A stretch of 64,000 nt of DNA, from positions 1 through 64,000 of the forward strand of contig NZ_JBHSHY010000017.1 of assembly GCF_042653205.1 (NCBI RefSeq). The letters are read 5' to 3'. Made by a program: the position numbers and the translations under genes. How positions within the stretch are numbered: position 1 is the stretch's first letter; each line of letters begins with the position of its first letter. Below the pieces are notes generated by a model. That model was given only the letters and a program-made list of their open reading frames with translations, did no database searches and was not told where the DNA came from. Source of the DNA: Paenibacillus_Z sp042653205. GTDB taxonomy: Bacteria; Bacillota; Bacilli; Paenibacillales; Paenibacillaceae. Shown piece by piece: positions 49,195 through 57,621 of this stretch.

Positions 49195-49641
49195 ATGACG
49201 GCAACCGGCCGAGACGACGAGCTCCGGCTGTTTATCACGCTTTCCCGGGCGCATCAATGGGTCACCGCCCACGTGCATCAGGATATTCGCAAACGCGGGC
49301 TGAACCCGACGGAATTCGCCGTATTGGAGCTATTGTATCATAAAGGCGAGCAGCCGCTGCAGCAGATCGGCGAGAAAATCCTCATGACGAGCGGCAATAT
49401 TACGTACGTAATCGATAAGCTTGCCGATAAGGGGCTCGCCAAGCGGAAAGCGTGCCCGACCGACCGGCGCGTCACGTTCGCCGAAATCACGGAGGATGGG
49501 AAACGGTTCATCGAGGAAGCATTCCCGCCTCATGCCGAGGCGATCGCGAAAGCGGTCCAGGGCTTGACGCCGGAAGAGCAGCGCCAAGCGACCGAACTGT
49601 TGAAAAAGTTGGGGATCGCCGCGCAAAACAGTTTTACGTAG
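49195..49641 (+). CDS. MarR family transcriptional regulator (MhqR/OhrR-like)
   Basis: This 148-aa protein has a winged helix (LQQIGEKILMTSGNITYVID, then KLADKGLAKRKACPTDRRV) and dimerisation helices at both ends. It contains one Cys (KACPTD), in the wing rather than near the N-terminus as in OhrR. It is followed by DoxX and pirin genes, a combination found in quinone or electrophile stress operons controlled by MhqR-type repressors. The start at 49195 has GAGGTGG upstream. Confidence 0.9.
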   Translation: MTATGRDDELRLFITLSRAHQWVTAHVHQDIRKRGLNPTEFAVLELLYHKGEQPLQQIGEKILMTSGNITYVIDKLADKGLAKRKACPTDRRVTFAEITEDGKRFIEEAFPPHAEAIAKAVQGLTPEEQRQATELLKKLGIAAQNSFT

Positions 49642-49759
49642 CGGCTCCGCCCGTCGGCCTTGAGCAGCGCGAAACGGCCGACGCAAGAACGGACATGAAT
49701 ACATTCGGGATGCGCGCATCCCCTCGGAGGAGATCGCAATCGGTATCGCGCTAGGATTA

Positions 49760-50128
49760 TTGATCATACGCCTGGCTGTCGGCTTGACGCTGGCCGGACA
49801 CGGCACACAGAAGCTGTTCGGCTGGTTCGGGGGCTACGGCCTGAAGAGCACCGGCGGCTGGATGAGCTCCATCGGCCTGAAGCCAGGGCTCGCGATCGCC
49901 CTGCTCGCGGGATTGGCCGAATTGTTCGGCGGCCTGCTGTTCGCGCTCGGCCTATGGGTGGTCGTCGCCGCCGTTCTCATCGTGCTGACGATGCTCGGCG
50001 CGATCGCATCCATCCACTTCCGGCACGGCTACTGGGTCAGACAAAACGGCATGGAATACAACGTGATCCTGATCGCCGTCGCGATCGGCATTGCGCTCGT
50101 CGGCCCCGGCGAATACGCGGTTCCCTAA
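49760..50128 (+). CDS. DoxX family membrane protein
   Basis: This protein of about 122 aa has four membrane helices and DoxX landmarks (LAGHGTQKLFGWFGGYG, AGLAELFGGLLFALGL, HGYWVRQNGMEYNVILI). DoxX proteins take part in redox or thiol stress responses. The start is odd: the in-frame TTG at 49760 has no ribosome site near it, while GGAGGAG ends at 49732, well placed for an in-frame ATC codon at 49739 that would add the family-like N-terminus xGIALGLLIIR. It lies between marR and the pirin gene. Confidence 0.85.
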   Translation: MIIRLAVGLTLAGHGTQKLFGWFGGYGLKSTGGWMSSIGLKPGLAIALLAGLAELFGGLLFALGLWVVVAAVLIVLTMLGAIASIHFRHGYWVRQNGMEYNVILIAVAIGIALVGPGEYAVP

Positions 50129-50186
50129 GACGGCAGACGATAAGCAACGACTGTAATAAAGCCACATCCAACAGGAGGCATGCACG

Positions 50187-50951
50187 ATGCAAACACTCGT
50201 ATACGGTCCGACTTTACAGGCGAAGGGCGCTTTCGACGGCGGGAACATCACCGAGCAGAAGCCGATCGGCTTCTCCGGCGAAGGCTCCGTCGTCAAACGG
50301 GTCAGCACACTGTTCTACTGGGCTTGGGCGCATGCCCAACACGACGGCTATATCCCGCTTCATCCGCATCAAGCCTTCGAAATCATGACCTACGTCGTGG
50401 CCGGCAAGGCGGAGCACGGCGATACGCTCGGCACGAAGAGCACCATCGGCGCCGGCGGGGTTCAGCTCATGCAGACCGGCTCCGGCGTCAGCCACGAGGA
50501 ACGCTTCATCGGCCCGGACATGGAAGGCTTCCAGATCTGGTTCGAGCCGCCGATCCAGGACGCGCTCAAAACGATGCCGACCTACCATCAATTCGAGCAT
50601 GAGGATTTCCCGGCCCGCGCGGGCGAAGGCTTCACGCAGAAAACCGTCATCGGCGAAGGGTCGCCGATCGCCATCGTCGCCGACGCCCGCATGTGGGACG
50701 TCGAGATCGCGCCGGGCGCCGTCTACCGTCATCCGGTCGAAGACGGCCGAACGCTGACGGCGCTTGCTATTCGCGGTGACGGGATATGGTCCTACGCGGG
50801 GCAGCCGGACAACCGGACCGACGTCAAGCACAAGGACTTCGTCCTCGTGCGGGCGGACCGCGCGGACGAGGTCGTCCTCTCCGCCAAGCCTGACGCGCCG
50901 CTGCGTCTCATTCTGATCGATGTGCCGACTGCGGTCGACTATGCCCTTTAG
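50187..50951 (+). CDS. Pirin family protein
   Basis: This is a 254-aa bicupin. The N-terminal metal site is clear (PLHPHQAFEIMTYV with His and His, then SGVSHEE with His and Glu). Pirins include quercetin 2,3-dioxygenases and redox-responsive proteins. AGGAGG lies 8 nt before the ATG. It is the third gene of the MarR-DoxX-pirin group, 58 bp after doxX, and ends at a bidirectional terminator. Confidence 0.9.
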   Translation: MQTLVYGPTLQAKGAFDGGNITEQKPIGFSGEGSVVKRVSTLFYWAWAHAQHDGYIPLHPHQAFEIMTYVVAGKAEHGDTLGTKSTIGAGGVQLMQTGSGVSHEERFIGPDMEGFQIWFEPPIQDALKTMPTYHQFEHEDFPARAGEGFTQKTVIGEGSPIAIVADARMWDVEIAPGAVYRHPVEDGRTLTALAIRGDGIWSYAGQPDNRTDVKHKDFVLVRADRADEVVLSAKPDAPLRLILIDVPTAVDYAL

Positions 50952-50985
50952 CCGAAACGTTAATCCTCCGCTAACCTGACCGTAA

Positions 50986-51034
50986 GAAGGCTCCGCTCGC
51001 CCGATGTTCGCCATCGCGGCTTGCGGAGCCTTTT
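50986..51034. terminator. Terminator between pirin and GH4 genes
   Basis: AAGGCTCCGC (50987-50996) pairs with GCGGAGCCTT (51023-51032) and TTTTGTCC follows on the plus strand. It lies between convergent genes. Confidence 0.75.
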
Positions 51035-51057
51035 GTCCTTCGTCGAAGCCCGTTCGA

Positions 51058-52566
51058 TCAGTGCGCGGCCGCCGGGCGTTCCTTCGCCTTATCGGCTTCG
51101 CCGGCATTGCGGGTCGCCGCTTCGCGGTCCTGCTTCAGCTCTTCGATCGTCTTGGTCTTGAGGCGCGCCGCCCCTTGATACCCTTCGCGCGTCGGCACGA
51201 GATCGCCCGCCGCCAACCGCTGCTCCGCCGCTTCGATCGCGGCCGAATACTGCGGCAGCCATTTCGCCTGCGCGACCAGCATCTCGTCGACCATCTGCCA
51301 GATCTCCTTCGGGTTGCAGACCGCGCCCACGAGCGGGTCCATCATCATCGCCTGGCGCAGCAGCTTGTCGTCGCCGTGGACGGCGGCTTCCATGGCCAGC
51401 CGCTGCACGGAGATGCTGACGTTGCACACGGCGGCGCAGCCGAGCGGCAGATCCCCGACCACCGGCATGTTGATGCCGTTGCGGTCCACGTAACCCGGCG
51501 CTTCGATGATGGCATCGTCCGGCAGGTTCGTAATGACGCCGTTATTCACGACGTTGAAATGTCCACGATAGACGCGGCCGGTCTCCAGCCCTTCGATGAT
51601 GTAGGAGCCGTGCTCTTCACCGCGCTTCTCGGCCGAGTAGACATACGGCTCGCTCTTCATCCAGTTCGGGAAGTCCGTCTCGAACCAATTGCGGCCTTCC
51701 GTACAGACGCGCAGATAGCCGCCGGTCTCGCCGTTGATCCAGCTGCCGAGATCGATCCAGTCTTTGATCTCGTCCGGACGCTTGCGGTACCACGGCACGT
51801 ATTCGCTTAAGTGGCCGTTCGACTCCGTGGAATAGTAGCCGAACCGGCGCAGCATGTCGATGCGCACCTTCTCCGTCTGCTTGAATTCCGGATGCTGCTC
51901 GAACGCCTCCAGCAGGTCGCCGGTCCGGTCGACGCCGTTCGTCTTGACGGAGACGTACCACGTCTGGTGGTTGATGCCCGCGCAGATGATGTCGACGTCC
52001 TTCTTCTCAAGGCCGAGGGCGCGCGCGATCTGATGATGGCCGCCCTGCACGCCGTGGCACAGCCCGATCGTGCGGACGCCGCCGTACTTGTTGCAAGCCC
52101 ACGTCAGCATAGCCATCGGATTGGCGTAGTTAAGCAGCAGCGCGTCCGGCTCGGCCACCTCGCGGATGTCCTTGCAGATCTCGAGCATCGCCGCGATGCC
52201 GCGCTGGCCGTACATGATGCCTCCGGCGCACAGCGTGTCGCCGACGCATTGGTCGACGCCGTACTTGAGCGGAATGTCGACGTCGTGCTGGAATGCTTCC
52301 AAGCCGCCGATGCGTACGACGCAGAAAATATAACGCGCGTCCTTCAGCGCCTCGCGGCGGTCCGTCGTCGCCTGAATCTCGATGGCCAAGCCGTTCTCGT
52401 TGATATCCCGCTGAACGAGCTGTGTCACCATGTCGAGATTGTGGGCGTTAATGTCAGTAAACGCAACTTGAATGTCCTTGAACTCCGGTACCGCGAGCAA
52501 ATCGCGCATCAAACCGCGCGTAAACCCGATGCTGCCCGCGCCGACAAACGCTACTTTAAAAGCCAT
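51058..52566 (-). CDS. melA: Glycoside hydrolase family 4 alpha-galactosidase
   Basis: This is a 502-aa enzyme. The NAD-binding motif VAFVGAGSIGFTRGL is at the N-terminus, NYANPMAMLTWA follows, and the metal-site GLCHGVQGGHHQIA marks the alpha-galactosidase/galacturonidase branch of GH4. GINHQTWYV is also conserved. GH4 enzymes use NAD+ and Mn2+ in a redox-elimination mechanism in the cytosol. The C-terminal 60 residues (KTKTIEELKQDREAATRNAG onward) are a charged tail. The ATG at 52566 has GAGGAGG upstream. An AraC regulator lies directly upstream on the same strand. Confidence 0.92.
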   Translation of the reverse strand: MAFKVAFVGAGSIGFTRGLMRDLLAVPEFKDIQVAFTDINAHNLDMVTQLVQRDINENGLAIEIQATTDRREALKDARYIFCVVRIGGLEAFQHDVDIPLKYGVDQCVGDTLCAGGIMYGQRGIAAMLEICKDIREVAEPDALLLNYANPMAMLTWACNKYGGVRTIGLCHGVQGGHHQIARALGLEKKDVDIICAGINHQTWYVSVKTNGVDRTGDLLEAFEQHPEFKQTEKVRIDMLRRFGYYSTESNGHLSEYVPWYRKRPDEIKDWIDLGSWINGETGGYLRVCTEGRNWFETDFPNWMKSEPYVYSAEKRGEEHGSYIIEGLETGRVYRGHFNVVNNGVITNLPDDAIIEAPGYVDRNGINMPVVGDLPLGCAAVCNVSISVQRLAMEAAVHGDDKLLRQAMMMDPLVGAVCNPKEIWQMVDEMLVAQAKWLPQYSAAIEAAEQRLAAGDLVPTREGYQGAARLKTKTIEELKQDREAATRNAGEADKAKERPAAAH

Positions 52567-52615
52567 CAAAAAAGCCTCCTCTACGCCGTTTGGGGTGGTG
52601 AATTTCACTACCCTC

Positions 52616-52647
52616 ATTGTAACAGGCGCCAAAAGAAGGCGTTTCCA
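52616..52647 (-). promoter_or_regulatory. melA promoter region: -10 box and cre-like site
   Basis: A TACAAT box (52616-52621, minus) lies 50 bp before the melA ATG, without a good -35. TGGAAACGCCTTCT (52634-52647, minus) is an imperfect match to the cre consensus. Activator-dependent transcription with catabolite control is a reasonable reading. Confidence 0.4.
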
Positions 52648-52702
52648 CATTTGCAACGGGATTGCGTCCGAGATGTCAACTATTTCAACTTCGGAAATCC
52701 AT

Positions 52703-53626
52703 TCAGCTTCCGCCGCTCCCGGCCTCGCCGGAGAACGCTTGAATGGAGGCTTGCGACTTGCGGTACGCGGCGGGCGACAAGCCGGTCAGCTTCTTGAACA
52801 GCAGGCTGAAATATTGGCGGCTGTTCAAGCCGACGTAATCGGCGATCTCGATGATCGGCACGTCGGTGCGGGCCAGCAGCATCTTCGCCTTCTCCACGCG
52901 CAGCTCCGCTATATATTCCGTTAAGGACATGCCCATGTTCGCCTTAAATATCCGCTGCAGGTAGACCGGGTGCAGGCTGACCGCCGCCGCGACGTCCCTC
53001 GCCTGAATGTCGCAGTCGTAATGCTGATGGATGTACTCCGCCGCGATGCGGACGTAACGGTGGATCTGCCGGTCGGCGCCGTCCGCGGTCCCTTCCGCCG
53101 TCAATCGCGCGACGCGGATCAGCAGCTGGGAGATGAGCAGGTTCGTCATATTCTCCTTGCCCGCACCCGCCCCGCCGATGTCGAGCTCGAGCACGAGGCT
53201 CTTCAAAATCTGCTGTACGTCCGCGGAATCCCGCAGCACGATCGTGCCGAGCCGGCGGGCCAAGAACGCCGCGAATTCGGCGTCGCTGTCGGCCAGCTGC
53301 TTCATGGACGGGTATACGCCGTCGCATGGCTTGAACGAGAACTCGACGTTCAGCATCCGGCACGGACTGTCCTTCCCGACGATCAGCTTGTGCGGCACCC
53401 CGGCGTCCAAGAGAATGAGATCGCCCTTGCGCATCGCCATCGCGCCGCCGGGCGTCTCGACCGTGCACGTCCCGGAGAGGACGTACATGAATTCTGTCCA
53501 GTCATGCGTATGGAATGCCATGTGGAAATCGTCCCACTGCTTATAATAGTACGCGACGATCTTCGGACGGTAATCTCCATCCATCCGCCATCGCGTTTCG
53601 TAGAGGCCGCCGTCCCGCATCCGCAT
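52703..53626 (-). CDS. AraC family regulator with N-terminal cupin
   Basis: This is a 307-aa regulator. The cupin-like sensor (about 20-120: WTEFMYVLSGTCTVETPGG, DLILLDAGVPHKL) is followed by two AraC helix-turn-helix motifs (DIQARDVAAAVSLHPVYLQR; VPIIEIADYVGLNSRQYFSL). It probably activates melA in response to a galactoside. The gene starts 2 nt after the sulP stop (TAGGGATG), so the two may be translated together. Confidence 0.92.
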   Translation of the reverse strand: MRMRDGGLYETRWRMDGDYRPKIVAYYYKQWDDFHMAFHTHDWTEFMYVLSGTCTVETPGGAMAMRKGDLILLDAGVPHKLIVGKDSPCRMLNVEFSFKPCDGVYPSMKQLADSDAEFAAFLARRLGTIVLRDSADVQQILKSLVLELDIGGAGAGKENMTNLLISQLLIRVARLTAEGTADGADRQIHRYVRIAAEYIHQHYDCDIQARDVAAAVSLHPVYLQRIFKANMGMSLTEYIAELRVEKAKMLLARTDVPIIEIADYVGLNSRQYFSLLFKKLTGLSPAAYRKSQASIQAFSGEAGSGGS

Positions 53627-53628
53627 CC

Positions 53629-54822
53629 CTACCCTTCGATCGCGCGGTTCCGCTCCCGTCTCCGGGATCGGCGCAGCAGCAGCGTGAAGAGGCCGCTCGC
53701 GACGACGCCGACGATGACGCCGACCGCCAAGTCATGCGTCACGACGACCGCCGCGACGGTCAAGACCATGACCGCAGTCTCCGTTACGGGCACCTCGCGC
53801 ACCTTGAAGACCGACTTCCAATCGAAGATCGCCGCGCACACCATCAGCATGATGCCGACGAGCGCGGCCATCGGCACGAGCGACAGCAGGTCGCCCAGCA
53901 CGACGACGAGCAGCAGCAGGAACAGCGCGGCGACGAGCGTGGACAGCCGGTTCCGGCCGCCCATGCGCACGTTCAGCACGGATTCCGCCACGAGCGCGCA
54001 GCCGGCCATGCCGCCGAAGAAGCCCGCGACGAAGTTCGCGATGCCCTGGCCGCGCATCTCGCGGTTCTTGTCCGTCCGCTCTCCCGTCGTATCGTCGAGC
54101 AGGTTCTGAGTCAGCATCGTCTCCGTGAAGCCGACGACGGCCAGCGACAGCGAATACGGCAAAATGATGCCCAGCGTCTCCCACGTGAACGGCACGTCCG
54201 GCAGCAGGAACGACGGCAGCGACACGTCGATCGCTGCGATGTCGCCGATCCGGTTCACGTCGTGGATGCCGAACGCCCAGACGGCGATCGTCAGCAGGAC
54301 GACGGCCGCGAGCGGCGACGGGACGGCCTTGAAGAAGCGCGGCAGCACGTAGATGATCAGCAGCGCCGCGGCCGCCAGCGCGTACATCGTCCAGTTCGCA
54401 TGATCGAAATACCGCAGCTGCGACATGAAGATGAGAATCGCCAAGGCGTTGACGAAGCCCGTCAGCACCGGCTTCGGCACGTAGCTCACCAGCTTGCCGA
54501 GCTTGAAAACGCCCATTAAATATTGCAGCACGCCCGTCAGCACCGTCGCCGCGAACAAATACGCGATGCCGTGCTCCTTCACGAGCGTCAGCATCAGCAC
54601 CGCCATCGAACCCGCGGCGGCGGAGATCATGCCGGGCCGCCCGCCGAGAAACGTAATGACGAGCAGGATGCAGATGGAAGCATAAATGCCGACCGTAGGC
54701 GGCACGCCGGCCATGAACGAGAACGCCAGCGAGTCCGGAATCAGGGCAAGCGTGGCCGTGATGCCCGCGAGCACGTTCAATTTCACGTCCGACGTCCATT
54801 GTTTGCGCCAAGTACCGTTCAA
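53629..54822 (-). CDS. SulP family anion permease without STAS domain
   Basis: This 397-aa protein has about 11 to 12 membrane helices and the SulP core (NVLAGITATLALIPDSLAFSF, AGVPPTVGIYAS, GFVNALAILIFMSQL, FFGGMAGCALVAESVLNVRMGG). It ends soon after the last helix, so the usual C-terminal STAS domain is missing, as in a bacterial SulP subgroup. The transported anion (sulfate or bicarbonate) cannot be told. The TTG at 54822 follows GAGGTG and gives the N-terminus MNGTWRKQWTSDVKLN. Its stop is 2 nt from the araC start. Confidence 0.88.
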   Translation of the reverse strand: MNGTWRKQWTSDVKLNVLAGITATLALIPDSLAFSFMAGVPPTVGIYASICILLVITFLGGRPGMISAAAGSMAVLMLTLVKEHGIAYLFAATVLTGVLQYLMGVFKLGKLVSYVPKPVLTGFVNALAILIFMSQLRYFDHANWTMYALAAAALLIIYVLPRFFKAVPSPLAAVVLLTIAVWAFGIHDVNRIGDIAAIDVSLPSFLLPDVPFTWETLGIILPYSLSLAVVGFTETMLTQNLLDDTTGERTDKNREMRGQGIANFVAGFFGGMAGCALVAESVLNVRMGGRNRLSTLVAALFLLLLVVVLGDLLSLVPMAALVGIMLMVCAAIFDWKSVFKVREVPVTETAVMVLTVAAVVVTHDLAVGVIVGVVASGLFTLLLRRSRRRERNRAIEG

Positions 54823-54969
54823 ATCGTCACCTCTAACCGTGTAAGTAGTCCGAGCGCCGGCGTGGACCGGCCCATTGATTGCTCTAACGGTTAGCATAAC
54901 AACGTACCAAGGGCAGGTCAACGCTCAATTTTTGCGAGCCGGCACGCGCATCCGCCCCATAACGACAGC

Positions 54970-54999
54970 AGAGCGCCCGGACCTCGGCCCGGACGCTCT
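54970..54999 (-). terminator. Hairpin after the ECF-ABC operon
   Basis: AGAGCG/CGCTCT extended by CCGG/CCGG pairs forms a GC-rich stem. The T-rich side (TTCTTCG) is on the plus strand. It lies 70 bp past the last gene of the ECF operon. Confidence 0.55.
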
Positions 55000-55070
55000 T
55001 CTTCGTACTTATCGCTTCATGCAGCACGGAGCAGACGGCTTACCGCCTGCAAGTCTTCCGCCCGAAGCCG

Positions 55071-55811
55071 TTACCCGCTGTGCACGTCCGCCCTCCGGAA
55101 GAATCCGGCGATGAACAGCAGCGGCACGACGAAAGCGATCGCGATCGTCGTATATCCGATTGAGGCCGAATTCATGCTCGGCGACAGGTTCGTCGTCAAG
55201 TTCAACGTCGCGCTCCACGGATAATACATAATGTACTTGGACTGCATGATCGTCAGCTCCGAGATGACGGCGAAGATGCCGAGCCCCATCGCCGGAATGT
55301 AGCTGCGCCAGAGCAGGGCGACCGCAGCCGAGATCGGCGAGAGCGCGTACTGCAGGACCAGCAGCAGGCCGTATTTGCCCGCTTCACCCAACAACAGCTT
55401 CATCGTCAGCGACGAAGCCGCGCCCTGGAAGACGAGCCCGGAGCCGAGCACGAGCACGAACGTCAGCAGCATGACCGCGAGCAGCACCGGGAATGCGATG
55501 ATGAACTTGGCCGTCAGCACGGCCAGCCGCGAATGCGGTCCCGTCAGCATGTTGTTGACCGTCCGCTCCTGGAACTCGCGGGCGAACAAGTAGCCGACGA
55601 GCAGCGAGAAGAGGGCCGGACACATGAGCATCGCCATGATTTGCAGCGGCGTCTCGAAATAGTCCTTCCACTGGAACGGCTGGCCGTTGCTCGCGGAGTT
55701 CAGCTGGACGAGGAACATCAGCAGCGCCGGCAGCAGCGCGCCCAGCAGCACGAGCCAGAGCATGCGCGACCGTTTCCATTTCAACCATTCGCAAGCGATC
55801 AAATCAAGCAA
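55071..55811 (-). CDS. ABC-2 type permease (bacitracin-exporter-like)
   Basis: This 246-aa protein has six predicted helices and the layout of BcrB-type permeases (IACEWLKWKRSRMLWLVLLG; GYLFAREFQERTVNNMLTGP). The TTG at 55811 is preferred because AAGGAGG lies 8 nt before it; a GTG at 55820 directly abuts that site. It overlaps the ATPase gene by 8 nt and is the last gene of the ECF operon. Confidence 0.88.
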   Translation of the reverse strand: MLDLIACEWLKWKRSRMLWLVLLGALLPALLMFLVQLNSASNGQPFQWKDYFETPLQIMAMLMCPALFSLLVGYLFAREFQERTVNNMLTGPHSRLAVLTAKFIIAFPVLLAVMLLTFVLVLGSGLVFQGAASSLTMKLLLGEAGKYGLLLVLQYALSPISAAVALLWRSYIPAMGLGIFAVISELTIMQSKYIMYYPWSATLNLTTNLSPSMNSASIGYTTIAIAFVVPLLFIAGFFRRADVHSG

Positions 55812-56730
55812 GCGCGGCACCTCCTTCGACCAGACGCACGAAGTAGTCCTCGAGCGAATCCTTCATCGCGACCAGGCTGCTGACCTCGATGCCTTCGCGA
55901 ACGAGCAGCCGGTTCATCTCGGACGGCTGTTGGCCCTCGTCGTAGACGCGCAGCCAGCCGTCGTCCTCCAGCCGGCAGTCCCGGACGCCGAGTTCATCGC
56001 GCAGCAGGTCCTGCGACCTCGAGAAATCGTCGACCTGCAGGCCGATATATTGACGTTTCTTGTGCTTCAGCTCCTGCATCGTCGCTTCCTCGAGCATGAC
56101 GCCGCGGTGGATGATGCCCACCTTCGTCGCCAGCTGCTCGACCTCGCTCAGGATGTGGCTGGACACGAGAATCGTAATGTTCCGCTTCTGGGCCAGCTCC
56201 TGGATGAGCTGCCGGATTTCCTTGATGCCCATCGGATCGAGGCCGTTCGTCGGTTCGTCTAAGATGAGCAGCTCCGGCCGGTGGAGGATCGCCCGGGCGA
56301 TGCCGAGCCGCTGCTTCATGCCGAGCGAGAAGTTCGACGCCTTGCGGTTGCGCGCGTCCCACAGCCCCGTCGTGCGAAGCGAATCCTCCAGCGCGTCCTT
56401 GTCCTTGACGCCCATCAGCCGGCGGTGAATCTCCAGATTCTCGACCGCGGTCAGGTTCGGGTAGAAGCCGGGGTATTCGATCACGGAGCCCACCTTGCGC
56501 AGCACCGCGTTCCCGCCTTTGCCGACCTCCTCGCCGAACAGCTTGACGGAGCCCGAGGACGGCCGGATCAGCCCCATCATCATGCGGATCGTCGTCGTTT
56601 TCCCCGCGCCGTTCTGCCCCAGGAAGCCGTAGATGTCGCCGGGATTGAGCCGCATGTCGACGCCGTCGACCGCCTTGACCCCTTTATAATGTTTGTATAA
56701 GCCTTGCACGTGCAAGATCGGTTGTGCCAT
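55804..56730 (-). CDS. ABC transporter ATP-binding protein (BcrA-like)
   Basis: This 308-aa ATPase has Walker A (GQNGAGKTTT), signature NFSLGMKQRLGIA, Walker B (LLILDEPTNGLD), H-switch (SSHILSE) and a C-terminal extension as in BcrA/YxlF exporters. It pairs with the permease at 55071. A 39-bp gap separates it from the previous permease gene. Confidence 0.94.
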   Translation of the reverse strand: MAQPILHVQGLYKHYKGVKAVDGVDMRLNPGDIYGFLGQNGAGKTTTIRMMMGLIRPSSGSVKLFGEEVGKGGNAVLRKVGSVIEYPGFYPNLTAVENLEIHRRLMGVKDKDALEDSLRTTGLWDARNRKASNFSLGMKQRLGIARAILHRPELLILDEPTNGLDPMGIKEIRQLIQELAQKRNITILVSSHILSEVEQLATKVGIIHRGVMLEEATMQELKHKKRQYIGLQVDDFSRSQDLLRDELGVRDCRLEDDGWLRVYDEGQQPSEMNRLLVREGIEVSSLVAMKDSLEDYFVRLVEGGAALA

Positions 56731-56769
56731 GATCGTTCGAACGCTCCCTCTCCCATGTCGTTGATGCGA

Positions 56770-57621
56770 TTATGCAATGTCCTTCCGCTTGAATGCCCGG
56801 CAGCCGAGCGCCAGCAGCGCCGCCCAGTAGACGACCGAATACGCGACGAACGCCGGGCTCGGCGCGTTGGACGGCGAGAACGGCCCGAGCATGTTCAGCA
56901 TGTCCGGCAGCAGCGGCAAGTCGAGCCCGCCGATGATCTCGTACGTCAGCCGGTAAAACATCGCGTTCGCCGGCATGAACATCGAGACGACGAGCGAGAT
57001 GCTGCTGAGCGTCTCGTTCCCGCCGTTTAGGTTGAAGACGGACTCCGCGAAGTTCATGAACAAGCTAAGTCCGTACAGAATGGCGCAGGCCACGCCGTTG
57101 CCGAGCATCGGCAGATACGAGGAGCCGAGCAGCGACAGCGCGAGCAGCAGCAGCGGCCCCCAGCAGAACAGCAGCCACGAGCGGAGCAGGCTGCCGGCCT
57201 CGATCGGCACGTCGGCCATGAAGTGAACGGGCAGCAGAATGGCCAGGAACAGCACGGTGCAGTAAAGGAAGATCCAGAACGCCGTGCCGAAATATTTGCC
57301 GAGGTAGACCTTCCAGCGCGGAATCGGCCGCGACAATACCGCCAGCATGAGCCCGTTCTCGATCTCGCCCGATATCGTGCCCATCGTGGCGAAGAAGACG
57401 AGAAACGCGACGATCATACCCGCGAACATCAGACCGACCGCGAGCAGCACGACGCCGTCGAGCAGGTGGGCGAAGGGCGGCCGAAGCCCGCTTACTTCCG
57501 CGTGCGTCATTTTATACAGGCCGAAGTTGAACATGCCGATGAACAGCAGGGTCAATACGCCGGTGACGAGCACGATTTTTTTGCGGAACAGCTCTTTCCC
57601 CGCGAACGCGATCCACATCAT
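56770..57621 (-). CDS. ABC-2 type permease
   Basis: This 283-aa protein begins MMWIAFAGKELFRKKIVLVT and has about six helices. MGTISGEIENGLMLAVLSRP matches the conserved cytosolic loop of ABC-2 permeases of the NosY/YxlG type. The ATG at 57621 overlaps the ATPase stop (ATGA); the open sequence 5' of it in this frame lies within the ATPase gene. Confidence 0.88.
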   Translation of the reverse strand: MMWIAFAGKELFRKKIVLVTGVLTLLFIGMFNFGLYKMTHAEVSGLRPPFAHLLDGVVLLAVGLMFAGMIVAFLVFFATMGTISGEIENGLMLAVLSRPIPRWKVYLGKYFGTAFWIFLYCTVLFLAILLPVHFMADVPIEAGSLLRSWLLFCWGPLLLLALSLLGSSYLPMLGNGVACAILYGLSLFMNFAESVFNLNGGNETLSSISLVVSMFMPANAMFYRLTYEIIGGLDLPLLPDMLNMLGPFSPSNAPSPAFVAYSVVYWAALLALGCRAFKRKDIA

